Notes: generated from the sequence alone by a model not told the origin. DNA of 64,000 nucleotides from Cornus controversa (GCA_026545225.1 CM048846.1:86631270-86695269); one strand, 5' to 3'; shown: positions 23,737 through 36,749, counted from the stretch's first letter. A program made the numbers and translations.

Positions 23737-24914
23737 GGGAGCTGATATTGACACTCCACCAATATCCTCTGACACTCCACTCCTATATTTTTGTAAAGTA
23801 AAATTACAAAAGTGGTCATATGTTATACTATTTTAGGTTCTTATATTTTTAGTACCCTAATTGCCCTTCTAATTCAAGACTCAATTTTAATTTTATTTTA
23901 ATTTTATTTTTCTTAAACAAAAGTTTTTTTAATTTTTTTACTTTAGGTTTACAATATAACAATCCATTTATTACCACCCAAATACTATAATTTAGACATT
24001 TTTCAATTAAAACTTGTTGTTCGTGTCCTTATCCTATATAACTCAAAGAATCCAAAATTTAAAATATTTTATTTTTACTCACCAAACATGTAATTTATTT
24101 TCCATGTGTGTTATTTATAAAATAACATAAATTAAAATTTTGAAACATACCATCAATTTGTGAACAAACAAAATAGAAAGGAAGGAGGAGAAAATAAAAA
24201 GCAAACGAAGAAAAATATCATATTAATTTTTTTATTTTTATCTTTTGAAATTTTGGTGCAAAGGCTCCTTAATTAAATTAAGACAACTACAATTGAAAAA
24301 ATATTTTATAGAGTCATGTTTTTCTCTTTTCATCTTTTAATTTCTAAAAGTTCTCTATTAAAATAAAAAAATTTCCTTTGTTTTCTTTAAGAACTATATA
24401 TCATAATTTTTATTCAAGTGAAATTAAACTTTCTTTTGATTTTAAATATAATTAATTTTTTTTCAAATAGGTTTTATTCATTGATATAATGTTTGTTTCC
24501 AACTCAAATACATTTTTAATATTTCTTTAGGTAATCTATTATTAACAACTTCTTCCCAACTTATCTAATCATGTAACTTTTATTATCTGAATCAAATACA
24601 TTTGATTGATACTCTCTAAATCATTATATTGAATCCTAAATTTTTTACTTCTAAAATAAATATTGATAAATTGATTCAACATGAAAAAATAATATTTTTA
24701 AAATCAACGAAGAAATATTTTCACACCAAAAAAGAACGTGAGAGAGAAGTTGTAATTTGGAGTTAAGAATTCTAACATTATCAAATAAGGGCAATTAGGG
24801 TATTAAAAATATAAGAATCAATATTGTATAGTAGAGGGATATCTTTGTAATTGTACTTTACAAAAAGGTAGAAGTGGAGTGCCGAAAGATATTGATGGAG
24901 TGCCAATATCAGCT

Positions 24915-24917
<3 letters not shown>
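23737..24917. mobile_element. TIR element nested in the Mutator-like element
   Basis: The ends GGGAGCTGATATTGACACTCC and (inverted) GGGAGCTGATATTGGCACTCC continue into further matching sequence, including TTTTTGTAAAGTA and AATTACAAA, so the TIRs are about 80 bp. It sits between TATATATA tracts, which hides the target duplication. The interior is AT-rich and non-coding. The superfamily (Mutator or hAT) cannot be decided from this copy. Confidence 0.8.
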
Positions 24918-24944
<27 letters not shown>

Positions 24945-24945
<1 letters not shown>

Positions 24946-25095
24946 ATCAAATAATAGGATATGAATCCGCAGAAGATTTTTTAGGAGCATTAATAGTCTT
25001 CTGTTTTTTACAATTCATCTTTAAATTTGTATTTTCAAGTTGTTGGTGAAAGAAGTCATTCCATTTGTGGTTGCAAATAGGTGGTAATTTGTCCA

Positions 25096-25144
<49 letters not shown>

Positions 25145-25315
25145 CAAATAATAGGATATGAATCCGCAGAAGATTTTTTAGGAGCATAACCACAAATGGA
25201 ATGACTTCTTTCACCAACAACTTGAAAATACAAATTTAAAGATGAATTGTAAAAAACAGAAGACTATTAATGCTCCTAAAAAATCTTCTGCGGATTCATA
25301 TCCTATTATTTGATT
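24945..25315. repeat. Perfect 128-bp palindrome with partial third copy
   Basis: Arm A (24945-25072) and arm A' (25188-25315) are exact reverse complements by my reading, over 128 bases. A third, direct copy of the first 46 bases of arm A lies at 25142-25187 and abuts A' directly. The spacer contains a long (TA)n run at about 25096-25141. This arrangement (direct fragment joined to inverted full copy) is the signature of a replication template switch at the TA tract. Confidence 0.92.
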
Positions 25316-25400
25316 AGAAAATTACAAAGTCAACCTTTTGGCTCAAAAAGCGCTTCATCTCTTATTATTTGATTAAAAATTACAAAGTCAACCTTTTGGC
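25302..25400. repeat. Short direct duplication next to the palindrome
   Basis: ATTACAAAGTCAACCTTTTGG occurs at 25321-25341 and again at 25379-25399 (the first shown in part). Each is preceded by a TATTATTTGATTA stretch. The roughly 58-bp period continues the local rearrangement pattern of the neighbouring palindrome. Confidence 0.9.
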
Positions 25401-25982
25401 AAATGCTCGCAGGCCAAACATCTTTCTTCCTTTTTGTAGCTTACTCGAAACAAAGCACAAATTTTGCTGCAAAGGTTTTCTAAACTAATTAGGCATTTTT
25501 TCCACTAGTTTCCAACATCCAACTGCCATGGCCTTTCTTTGTTAGTATTGCATTGGCATTAGAAATCTTATGCGCTTTCTTGTTCGGATTGTCCATGGTT
25601 ATTCTCTATGTGCTTTGTCAATTCCCTATTGTATCATTACCGGTGGAGTTACCATTAACAAATTATTAGTAGAGATTATTTTAGTTTTCGTAAAGAATTT
25701 GAGACTAAGATTATGGTTAGAGCTTCAACATTAGAAAAGTAATTGGATACAAGAGATGATATATATATATATAGAAGGAAGAAGAAAAGTGGAAAGAGAA
25801 AAGGAAAGTGATGAATTGTGAACGTTTTACCCTAATGAAATTGGGTCAAACCAGTTTAGTCCTTTTATTTACTTCTTTTTATGATTTTGTAATTTATGTA
25901 TATGTGTCCATTTATTATTGGAACATATCAGTAATCAGTAGATTACTCACTAGTTAGTAGGTAAGTATTGTCCTTAATATTA

Positions 25983-28000
25983 TATCCTAAACTTATACTA
26001 GTCATGCGTGCTGTTGTCTATATATTGTGTTATGAGGTGAAAATAGAAGACAAAAATTACTTAACCTTTAATATATTTGTGTATCAAATGGTTATTTCTT
26101 ATAGTTAGAAAGTGGTATTCAAGAGTAACTTACCCGTATCATATCCATAACTGATATTTTTACAAGAGTGTTTCATACTTTTTAAACTTATCCATAATTT
26201 TAAAATATATATTTTTATTTCTACCACGTATTCGATATTGTTGTCAAATACTCCAACCACGTATCCGGTGCTTCTCAGATACTTTAAAACACATTTTTAA
26301 TACAAAATTTATCTATACAAATTATGCAATATAACTTTTTAACTCTTATTTTGTTTGTTAATAATAATATTTTATAAAAAAATGTTAATAACAATATATA
26401 TAACATAAAATTAATTTTTTGTATTGTCGTATATCACCGTACTCATATCTTTTCTTTTTGAAATTTGTTGTATTGCCGTTTTTGTATCGTATTCGTGTAC
26501 TGTATTTGTATTTGTATCCGTATCCCCTACATTCTTAGATTCGAGAAAATTTACAGTACAGCCGATGTAAATACACCGGGTGAATCTAGACTTTGTGGAT
26601 TGTACACACACGATGTAATCCACCTTGCGTATTGTACATGTACAGTCTAAATTCACTAAATGTATTTATACTAAGTGTATTATAGACGTACTTGTATGCG
26701 ACTTATGCATTAAATTTCACTACAATATAGGTGGATAATAGAAGTGGTTGTGAAATTGACCAACCCTGAGGTAAGGATAAGCCAGACCGTCGGGATGGAA
26801 CTTGGTTATGAGCCTCATCACACACTTGGATTCTTTGCCAGGGGAGCATCATCTATTAAATATATGTTTTGTCATATAGATGAATATAATAACTGAATTC
26901 AACGACCTTTATAAAGTTTGACATTGATGACACGCCCACCAAACATCAAGTGGACCATGCACCAATCAAAATCTAATGTTTATTTTCATGCAAATGGGGT
27001 TTTACAAATTTTTATGGTCAATAGACAGGACTCTGTGAGTATTTCAACCTGTGACATGCTATCAGCACATACATGCATGAATGCATATATATATATAACA
27101 CCTTAATTTTTTTTCAAATTCATTTTCAGATGTGCAAAAAATAATTGTGAGAGTGAATTTACAAATTTGAGAAAGTTTAGGAATTTTTTTTAAACTACAA
27201 TGTGAGAGTAATTCAAGTTCACAGCACAGTAGTTTATCATATTATCATTTTTAAACTTCTGACTTGCAAAACTTCAAATATCTAATAAGTTCTCTCTACT
27301 CTTAGATTTGAACTAATGACTTGCGTATGAGAGCAATAGTCTAACCACTGATTTGAAGAAAGAATGGAATGGGACCTATTGCATCAATGAATTATAAATA
27401 TCATATGATACAAGAAAACATTATTATTAAAAAACAATACCAATCAAACAACTATGACACTGAATCATGGAATATTCATCTTATGCGGACCTTTTTTTTC
27501 TCATTATATCAAACAATGGTAATACTAGAAAACACTACTATTGTTAAACGATATTGATTATTTTTGTATGGTAGTCTTGGTACTTTGGTAGAGTTATAAA
27601 AGCAACTAATACAATATATACAACTCGTTTGGGACTTTAATTATTTAAAACAGAAAACAAACAACTTGTTTGGGAGTTGATTATAGAAAAAGAAAAAAGA
27701 AAGAAGACAAGTTGTGCATGGATATGACAGACTATTAGGTAGTCGATTCGAGTCAACGCTTTATACGTGTATATACGTTTCTCTTTATCTTAATACTTGT
27801 CGTAGCATGTTAGCCACCTAATAATTTCACCTATAAAATGAAAAATAAATATAAGCCAAGTCAATGATTGTCACGTGGCTAAATTTGGTGTTTCTTCACT
27901 CCTTCTGTTGAATTTCAGTGAAGGTCCAGTAGACCCCAAACTTTTTTTTTATATGGTTATTTCTGCGTTTCACTTTTTGGCATACTACTTTGATTTTTCA
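25983..28000. other. Intergenic region upstream of the IQM gene
   Basis: No protein gene is seen. About 26130-26540 contains phrases (CACGTATTCGATA, GTATCGTATTCGTGTA) resembling, in inverted sense, the dispersed repeat at 34900-35390. At about 27300-27355 the minus strand has a tRNA-like order (AGTGGTTAGACT, TCTCATACGCAAG, TAGTTCAAATC) that suggests an old tRNA-derived SINE or tRNA relic, too degraded to call. The rest is AT-rich. Confidence 0.4.
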
Positions 28001-28805
28001 AACTATGACTATATATATATATATAGGTGGAACTGAGTGGTCTAAACCATGCACTTGCTGACTTGTTGGATATTTAATTGTGCTTGTTTTAGAGGGAGAG
28101 AGCTTGATAGAGAGAGAAAGCTTCTGAAGGTCTTGACTCTTGAAATTCAGGGTAAAGGACCTTGATTCACAGCATTTTCATTGATTATGATTCTTTGGTC
28201 TTTAATAGGCATATGGTTTACTTGATGTTCTATGATGGTGTATGTTGCTTCTTAGTTCTTTGTTCTTTGTTTTTGGTGGATTGTAGTTATAATGCTGGTT
28301 TTATTTCTGATTTAGATGTTTTGATGATAGATATTAGCTACAGTTTGATTTTGGGTGTAAAATGAGTTTAAAGCTGTTTGTTCAGTTGGGAATTGACTTG
28401 CTTAATGAATCATGTTGCTCTAGAAATGATTTGGGGGTATCATCCATTTATTCAATTATTTAATCCCCTTTCCTATTCTTGTTTCACTGTATGTCACTGA
28501 ACAATAGGGTTTGGTTTCTCTTTGATTCTTCAATCCTTCTCTATAACTAAAAGAAGAGTTTTAACAGTTACTTATCTTAATCAGAATTGTGTTCACTAAT
28601 TTTTAGTTGTAACACATGCTATGTGTTTGTTCTTTTTACATACCCAATTTCATATTCTCTGGATATACTGCAACAAGTTGCCAATGCTCTTATTTTATTA
28701 CCTCTGAACTCATAGAATGGTACTTCATTTTAATCTCTTGGAAGCTTTGACAAAATTAGTTCTTTATTGCTGTTGAACAGGTTTTGTTACTCTGTGTAAT
28801 CACAA
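28001..28805 (+). promoter_or_regulatory. IQM promoter and 5' leader
   Basis: A TATATATATATATA stretch at 28011-28026 could serve as a TATA region. It is followed by a GA-rich leader (GAGGGAGAGAGC...GAGAGAGAAAGC, 28090-28125), typical of plant 5' UTRs. A donor-like AGGGTAAAGG near 28150 and the acceptor-like TGAACAG|G near 28780 suggest a leader intron. The frame at 28162-28365 lies inside that putative intron and has no domain. Confidence 0.4.
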
Positions 28806-31799
28806 ATGGGTCTCTCTCTTTCCCTTCTCTTTTCGGCGTGGAAAGAAATACTGAGACACAGGTTTTTCAGTTCACCGGACACCATCAAGACGGTTATAGT
28901 GAGGTCTATGAGCTTTGAAAGACAAGATGGAGAGTTGACCTTGAGAACAAGTGGATTCAAGAGAGAAGATCTCCAAACCATTGACAAGCCTGATGGGTGT
29001 GATAAAAGACCACAGTCCGAAAAACCAAAGCTAAAAAGCTCTGTTTTATTCAATGATTTGGTTATTGAAAGAGAGAATATGAATTCGATGTATTTGAAGG
29101 ACAGCGATCATGTCCCAGTCCATAATTCAAAGCCCACAATTCCACTTCCTGAACCTTTCGTATTTTTTTCTCCAAGACCCGTTAACGAGCTTGATGCTGC
29201 TGCAACCAAGCTTCAGAAAGTCTACAAGAGTTACAGGACTAGAAGGAACCTTGCAGATTGTGCAGTAGTGGTTGAAGAGCTATGGTTTGTGTCTATATAA
29301 TCTAATTCATTACTTTTGTGTCAATTACCATTTGCTTGAAAACTGCCTTTAGTTACTTTGGTGTATTGATTTATTTGTTCCTCTTTCTTTTATCGAAATA
29401 TTTTAGGTGGAAGGCCTTAGATTTTGCAGCTCTAAAACGGAGCTCGGTGTCATTCTTCAACATTGAGAAACCAGAAACTGCTATCTCCCGGTGGGATCGC
29501 GCGAGGACAAGGGTTGCCAAGGTTTGTTATAGGTACCTTACAAATTACCACAGTTTTATTTGGAGTATTATTAAATAATAATATTATCCTATTGCCTTTT
29601 GCAGATTGGGAAAGGTTTATCCAAGAATGAGAATGCTCAAAAACTAGCTCTACAACATTGGCTCGAAGCTGTAAGACGACATACTTATAAAACATGCCTG
29701 ATATTATATAACTAGTTCAAATATTAGTTGTGTCAATTAGGCTAAGACTCAATACTCAGAACTTTGGCCATCATGACTCCATTGATGCACATCTGTGCAT
29801 TTCCATCCAAATTGAGATAATTTTGGAGTCCACATAGTCTGCAGTCATGAGAACCGATAAGGACCAAAAGTAGACCTGTTTTGAGTCCTCTTATCTCAAT
29901 GAAAATTGGGGATAGTTTGATAGAAGCATGTTGACCTTGTTCATGCGTCTTTGAGGAAGCAGTTGAGCCTTAGTGAATGGTGGGTCATGACAAGAATTCA
30001 TATATTTAATTATTTATTAGAAGTGCTGGGTCATAGATTTTCCATGCATTTCTCTTTGAATAAAGAAGGTTAAACGCTAATTATGGTTACCCACAAAAGG
30101 ATTTTAGACCGAAACAAAGTTTGGGGCTTGTGGGCGATGTATGTGGCTATTGGGGCTTTATAGACTTGCATTGTTGAATAGAAATTCTGATTGTTGGAAT
30201 TGGAATTATATAATGGACTAATATAGTTCATTGTTTATATTACAGATTGATCCGCGTCATCGATATGGACACAATTTACATTTTTACTATGATGTATGGT
30301 CCAATAGCAAGAGCACTCAACCTTTCTTTTATTGGTAAGCATGCTATGTTGATAACATCTTCTTCCGCTGATACAATTGTATATAAGTGAAACCTGACCT
30401 TTTACACTATCGTATTAACCTTTGAGTTTTCTATTCTTGAAATGAAGGTTGGATGTTGGGGATGGTAAAGAACTAAATCTTGAGAGTTGCCCAAGAATTG
30501 ATCTACAACGTCAATGCATCTCATATCTTGGACCTGTAAGTCCTATCCCTTTGACTCTGTGCATTTACAATTGATAGATAACACCCCCTTCCTTCTCCCT
30601 AACCCCAACAGTAGCTCAAAAAATTTGGACTATAGTTATGAGTGTGAATATACGTATATACGTACACTAATAGGGGGATCTTTGCAAAGTAGAAACGTGC
30701 GTAAACATTTGTTTGAATCTCAAACATCTTTATTTTGATCTCACAGAAAGAAAGGGAAGCATATGAAGTGATTGTGGACAATGGAAAGCTAATATACAAG
30801 CAAAATGGGATCCTCTTAAATACAATTGAAGGTTCTAAGTGGATTTTTGTCCTCAGCACATCGAGGACTTTGTATGTGGGGCAGAAAAAGAAAGGTGTTT
30901 TTCAACACTCTAGTTTTCTATCTGGAGGGGCTACAACAGCAGCTGGTAGATTGGTTGCCCATGATGGGATTCTTGAGGTACAAATCATACATAAATGCAC
31001 ACACATGTATATATAATTATATATAGTGTTTTCTCTGTTTGAGCTTATTCTCTGTTATTTACGTCAGGCAATATGGCCATATAGCGGTCACTATCTCCCA
31101 ACTGAAGATAATTTCAAGGAATTCATTAGCTTCCTCGAGGAATACCATGTCGACTTGACTAATGTTAAGGTAATTAACCATTCTACTATTGTATTTATGC
31201 ATTTGTATGTATGAAAATTGATTGTCACACCAAAGATTATTCAAAGCCTCTTATGCAATAGTCAACTAATTACATGGTCAATCTTTGAGGTCACTGACCT
31301 GGGACAAACATAGCTGATATTCACCATTTTACTGCAGAGACGTGCAATTGATGATGATTACACCTCATTTAACATTATTGGTGAGGAGTCTAAGACAGAG
31401 ACAGTGGATGATCTGTCCACAGCTAAAATATCAACAGATACAGGTGCTGCCAATATCAATGGGTCCATGGATGTTAAATTTGACACAACTTCTCATGAAG
31501 AAGACAGTATGGGCACCAAAGCAGCCAATGTGGAAGAACCCGTGTTTGACTTGTCTAAGCGCTTATCTTGCAAGTGGACCAGTGGAGTTGGACCACGTAT
31601 TGGTTGTGTTAGGGACTACCCAATGGAGTTGCAATGTCAGGCACTTGAACAGGTCAACCTGTCACCTAAGCTCACACCTGGTCACTCAAGGTGTTTTCTT
31701 CCGATTCCTTCACCACGACCAAGCCCAAAGATCCGGGTTTCGCCTAGACTTGCATATATGGGACTCCCTAGCCCAAGGCCCTCAGTTTCTGCTAATTAG
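28806..31799 (+). CDS. IQM-type calmodulin-binding protein (8 exons)
   Basis: Exons: 28806-29284, 29407-29521, 29605-29670, 30246-30334, 30448-30535, 30747-30977, 31068-31169, 31338-31799. They join in frame (GT-AG throughout) to 543 aa. A single IQ motif is seen at residues 133-150 ([17 protein letters not shown]), followed by the conserved EELWWKALDF block, [18 protein letters not shown], the [11 protein letters not shown] region and [22 protein letters not shown]. This order is specific to the plant IQM family (group IQM1/IQM4-like by its [12 protein letters not shown] start). Family members bind calmodulin independently of calcium through the IQ motif and act in stress, light and stomatal responses. 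The C-terminus has [20 protein letters not shown] and a serine/proline-rich end. No damage is seen; probably functional. The exact orthologue is not assignable here. Confidence 0.93.
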
Positions 31800-32920
31800 G
31801 CTTCAAATAACCTCCAAAGGTTGATTCATCTGAGTTCAGGAGTTCTAAGATCTTTGACAAGCTAGCAAGGCACTTCTTGTGCCTCCTTTAGTAAGCTTTT
31901 GTAATAAGAGCTTTTAATAGGTTATTCTTTGATTCTTTTTTGTATGTGCAGTAAGTGTAATCAGGATTCAATCAGCTTCTGCTATATAGTTGCTTGCATG
32001 TTTCATCTTTGTAAGATGTAAATATTTATTTACAATGTAATTGAAGGAATTCTTGGTTGATACAATATTCCCATGAAAATTTTATTTTCTTTGAAGTAAC
32101 ATATAAACACAAGTCTCAGAAATATCACGCGTTCAAACAAGTGGGAACATGTCTATATGACACAAGTCATGGGCTGCATTGACTGATAACATAGTTTTCT
32201 TGTGGACTGCATATTAAATTGTTCTGCCTGACATATGTTTTAAAAAAATTTGAGTAAGACTATGAAGAGAGCCAACTTAAAAAGACTCGTGAATTCATCT
32301 AAACTTATTTCAAATATTAAAAAATGTTTAAAAGTTGTCTCTATATAGCGGTCAATAAAAGAACTCTCCGGACTCGTTCTTTTGACGGTATGATTAAAAA
32401 ATTTATGATACTGTCAATTTTGGAAACAAAAAAACCGAAATATCCTGCATTAATAATTGAATATGTGTATTGACCAAGGGAATGTTGACCCTTGCATGCT
32501 TTTTATTTAGTAAGAAATATTCACACACACACACACACAATCAATACTATTCAGATGGTGAATTTTTAATTCTACAATTCCATTGCACAGTAGAAAGGAT
32601 TTCAATGCCGGTCCACGCCTCGTCTGGCTACAGGAGTGCAATTTTGTACAGCATGAGCTTTGGCTTGGGGACCAAAAAAATAAAAAAAAAAGTGTAGATA
32701 AATTATTCATGTCTGATTTCTAGGTTCATTTCAGATTAAGTTTTGGTCTCTCTTGTTATAGACGAGGTAGATTCTTTAAGGTTACCAAAAACGAAAGAGA
32801 GAGAGAGAAGAAGAATAAAAAAAAGAAAAAGAAAATACAAGAAAAGAATTTTTGGGTGTTTTGGAAAACTTCCATTTTGTTGGGATCTTTTTGTAATTTT
32901 ATTTTTTCTTTTATAACTTG
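31800..32920 (+). other. IQM 3' UTR and downstream intergenic DNA
   Basis: About 31800-32060 reads as 3' UTR, with T-rich stretches and TTTGTAATAAG-type signals. Further on there is a CA run at 32521-32539 and an A/GA-rich stretch at 32790-32840. No gene is seen; short minus-strand frames over the low-complexity DNA are not credible. Confidence 0.45.
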
Positions 32921-32921
32921 G

Positions 32922-33696
32922 GGTGCATTCACTAACAAGAACGTTTTTTGTTTTTGTACTCGAAAAAAAATATAAATATATTCTTGTCTTTTATGAGTGG
33001 AAACAGAAAACAGAAATAACGTTCATTAAACTTGTTGTTCCACATTTTTTAGAACAAAAAATAAAAAACAGTGTTTAGTAAAACATTAAACTTGTAATTA
33101 TTAGACAATATAAAACTTTTCAGCAGAACTAGTCTTCCATAAGTATGATATCATATATATATATGAAAATTAAATTAAATTAAATTAAAAAAATGATACA
33201 AGTTAAATGATAATAATATACATAACATGTATATCGTAAAGAGTTATTATTTATAAGTGATATTTTTTTAAAAGAAGATGAAATTAAGAGCATTTTCAAA
33301 GTGTTTTTTTTAATTTTAATATAGATAATTTATGCACATTATATATTATTATATTAATTTATTATATATTATTTAGCTAAGTAGACAAGAAAAAGATTAT
33401 AATATGTAAATAAGAAAACAATTGTGCAAAAAATCATGAATAGTGAAAGTTATGTTTAATATTATATATTATTTAATTAAGTGAGTCTCGCTACAGTGGA
33501 GAGAATATTTCTCTGCTACAGTGAAGAAACAGAAGAAACATCTTTTTTTTGTTCTCTCATTTTTTCACAAAAATGAGAAACATTTTTCATTACAGAGAAC
33601 AGAAACATTTTAATAAACATATTTTTTGTTTTTGTTTTTACCTTTTTAGGGGATAGAAACAGAAAAACAAAAAATATTTTCGTTAGTAAACGCACC
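32922..33696. mobile_element. MITE-like element with inverted ends
   Basis: The left end GGTGCATTCACTAACAAGAACG and the inverted right end GGTGCGTTTACTAACGAAAAT correspond, followed on both sides by TTTTTTGTTTTTGT and AGAAACAGAA-like words. The interior is AT-rich and contains further inverted phrases (GGAGAGAATATTTCTCTG near 33500). No clear target duplication was found, so the class is open (hAT- or Harbinger-like). No coding capacity. Confidence 0.6.
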
Positions 33697-34059
33697 ATTG
33701 GTTCCAAAGAATTTGCTTTTGAGTAAAGAAAAAGTTACATGAGTGTAATATTTTCATTTTTTTGGAAGGTAGATAGTTCAAGTCCCGCAAGAACAAGTGA
33801 GAGTGTTGATTATTTGACACGAGTGATGTGGCTCAACTAAAACATGACATGTGTACTAAAAAAAAATTATATACCATTTAAAACTTGACAATAGTAACCC
33901 TTATTTTCATAGAAATGTCATATTATTTTGTAAGTTTTTTATCACGAGAGGTGGGGATAAACTATTTAACCATTCAACTTCCTTGTCATTGTCATTTCCT
34001 TCTACTGATACAAGTTGTTGAAGCATCAGATAAGTTGTTTGTTTTTTCATGATATGTTA

Positions 34060-34400
34060 AGGAACAATCATGGTTCGGAGTCACGGTCTTGATTAGAGTC
34101 GTGAATGTGGTATAACGAAATCGAATCCGTATCAACGTTGCATAATAGAATTGTTATCACAATCGTGAATTTTTTTCGACACGTAAGGTCCAAAATGGAT
34201 CGATACAGAACTTTTACCACATAATTCAATAACAATGATTTTTTAGTGATTTTTATTAAATTTTTTAAGATCATTTAATTGGCTAAGTCATGAATTTTAA
34301 GCGGTTGTCATAATTAAAAAGACTTCCTAATTATATTTTTTACTAAATTAATAAATAAAAAGTAAATTTACACATGAAATAGACGAAAATAGATGCCATA
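34060..34400. repeat. Dispersed repeat copy, partner at 54950
   Basis: It shares an ordered set of phrases with 54950-55235: TCATGAATTTT or TCGTGAATTTTT, GTCCAAAATG, a CGATA-x-AGAACTTTT / CGATATGCAATTTTT block, and then CCTAATTATAT...TTACTAAATTAATAAA at the end. It is diverged and non-coding. The family is unknown. Confidence 0.6.
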
Positions 34401-34899
34401 AAAGTTGAAACACATAAAAAAAAAAAAACGATGTCTGTGATGATAAGTTGAACTTTGTGGGCTCCATGCGCAAAGAGTAGTGAGTTGCATTATAAAATCA
34501 GAACACCACTCTTGGCCCATGGCCCATTAATTTCATTATGGGCTTTGATTCATATCTGGTAGTAACTTGTATTTGCACTGTACTCAAAAAGAGGAGAACT
34601 AGAAATTGTCTGAGAATGGGTGAACAAAAAAGCAAACAATGAATTTGTATTTTAGAAATTTACATGAAACATCTTCTTTTCTCTCCGCTAGCTGGCTTCT
34701 TGGCCGTATTGCGCATTAAAAAACGGTCGGTTCTTATGCGTATACCGGAACTCACCGGTGCATCAATGAATCTCAGTATTACAGGGCGAAGTCATGAGAA
34801 CAATTCTTGTCTCCTTATGTGTGGGGAGAAATTTTTTTTTTTTTTTTTTTTACCACTGATGTAAGGCTTTTAATAATATTAAAAAAAAAATAAAAATTT

Positions 34900-35390
34900 C
34901 CCACGCAGCATGCCACGAAGACAGGTATGACACGACACGAATACCGTAATACGAAAAATTTTAAAAAAATAGGACACAGACATGATAAGGATACGACTAT
35001 AAAATAATAATATAATATATTAATATATATTAATTATTTAATAAAAAAATTACATTACATAAATACTTCAATTTATTATCAAGCAATTAAGAATCATACA
35101 AAATGAATAAATAGATTAAAGAACCAGACTTATTTAGTTATCTACATATATTTAGCTTAGATTTTTAATCATAATAACTTAGTCGCATATAATTTTCTTT
35201 TGAAATACTCGAATATACATCACTGCTACGAAGTGTTCGACACGTGTTCGAGGAGTATCCGAGAAGTGTCCTAAAAAGAAAAATATTAGGACATTTTTAC
35301 GAAGTGTCCGAAGAGTGTCCGACACAGTGTCTAAATATCTGACACGGATACGATACTCTCGATGAAATGTCCTTAATTTCTAATCTGAAT
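34900..35390. repeat. Dispersed repeat rich in GTGTCCGA words
   Basis: Several copies of GTGTCCGA or GTGTTCGA (35230-35335) and CGACACGAATACCG / GACACGGATACGATAC at the two ends suggest a degraded element with weak inverted ends. Similar phrases occur near 26200-26510. No coding capacity. A T20 tract lies just upstream (34831-34851). Confidence 0.45.
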
Positions 35391-36749
35391 GTTACATGGC
35401 ATTCAACAAAGAAATAAAAAAAAAGAAAATTTAGTTATCCATCATTGGATGGTCTTGGAGCTTGTTATTCTCACCACCAATAGAATTAGATTGAAATTAT
35501 GTAAAAATAATAGAATTTGAGTTTGACAAATCATGCATGGGAGATTTTGTACTCATAAATTCTCATGTTCTTTTAAACCAATATTTTAAATATAAATAAG
35601 AGAATTATAATCTTTATAAAATTTTAATTAATTCTTCTTCTATTCTCATTTATGTTGAGATAATATTCGTGAAAGATCTTCGTCTCATTGCCATCCGTCT
35701 TATTTTAATGCTAGATTCTATGTTTTTTCAAGAAGGATAGCAGGTAGACGAAGATTATATGTTAATTTGCATCTTAAGTAATTAAAGAATTACATCATAT
35801 GATTGGAGTGAGATTTAAAATGACTAGCTAATGGTCAGCTCGTGACGGCTTGAGGTGTTGATCACTTGGGACACTCTACTTTCAAGATTTTCAATCCATT
35901 CCATTCAAGTTCCTTAGGTTTAAAAAAAAATAAAATACTAAAGGTCAAGCATTAAACATTGAAATCATATTCATTTAACTTTATTACAAATATTCATATC
36001 ATATTTGTTTAATCATATTCAAATAACTTTAATAAAAATATTCATATCATATTTTAAGTAACTAATTTCAGGCAGTTTTATCAATTTTTTGAGAATCATT
36101 CTTTATTAGAGACGACTGAATAATCAAAATTTTACGTTTTTGTCCTATAAGAAGACAACATGATATTTTAAAATTTTTGTTGATGTAAATGAAGTCAGAT
36201 TATTTTGAAATTTGGTAAGTTATCTTTAATGATTATGATCTTATCTTTATTTTTTTTATAATTTTTAGAGAATTCAAATTCTAGTATTTTTAGAATTCTA
36301 TTTGTTTTAGAATTTCTCTGTTATAAAATATGCATGTACAATTATTAATAATATATCAAATTATTTTACAATTTTCGGTTAACTTTGTGAATTTAAAATT
36401 GTTTTCTTGTTTTACTCGTGAAATAACTTTTGTAATTTTGTCATCAAACAAATGAAAAAACTTATAATTTAAAAGAAACATCTTATATGTGCTAAAAGCT
36501 TCTTACCAAAAGCTCTTTCGGTACTATTAAATTCTTCCAAAGGCTACCCAAATCTTGTTCAAATAAATTATGAATCTAAAATTTGAATTGGAGTCCAATT
36601 TAAAATATATTATTTAACAGATTTGTTTATTTATTTATTAAAATCGATTTGTACTCAAATCCAACCCATTAAAGAACGAATCACTTTTATCCCTTAATAT
36701 ATGTGTTAAAGTGATAAAACATGAATCCCACTAAAAGATACGAGTAGTG
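35391..36749. other. AT-rich intergenic sequence, nothing recognised
   Basis: The stretch is AT-rich with poly-A/T runs and a short repeated phrase (ATTCATATCATATTT, near 35965 and 36040). I see no gene, RNA or transposon boundary that I can support. Confidence 0.5.

Larger units (their letters stand above)
23538..25973. mobile_element. Mutator-like non-autonomous element with 9-bp TSD
   Basis: The left end GGACAATACTTATTTACTC and right end inverted GGACAATACTTACCTACTA match for roughly 190 bp, for example TTTTTATGATTTTGTAATTTAT inverted on the two sides (shown in part). The element is flanked by perfect 9-bp copies of TTAATATTA at 23529-23537 and 25974-25982. Long TIRs with a 9-bp target duplication point to the Mutator superfamily. 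No transposase is encoded. The interior contains another TIR element (23737-24917), TA microsatellites and a palindrome (24945-25315). Confidence 0.85.

Noticed and set aside
27300-27360. tRNA-like sequence on the minus strand
   Set aside because: D-loop, anticodon-like and T-loop words are present, but the acceptor stem does not pair; not a functional tRNA.
28162-28365. A 67-codon frame upstream of the IQM gene
   Set aside because: It falls in the probable leader intron; T-rich hydrophobic translation only.
31342-31824. A 160-codon frame overlapping the last IQM exon
   Set aside because: It is an alternative frame of the real exon at 31338-31799.
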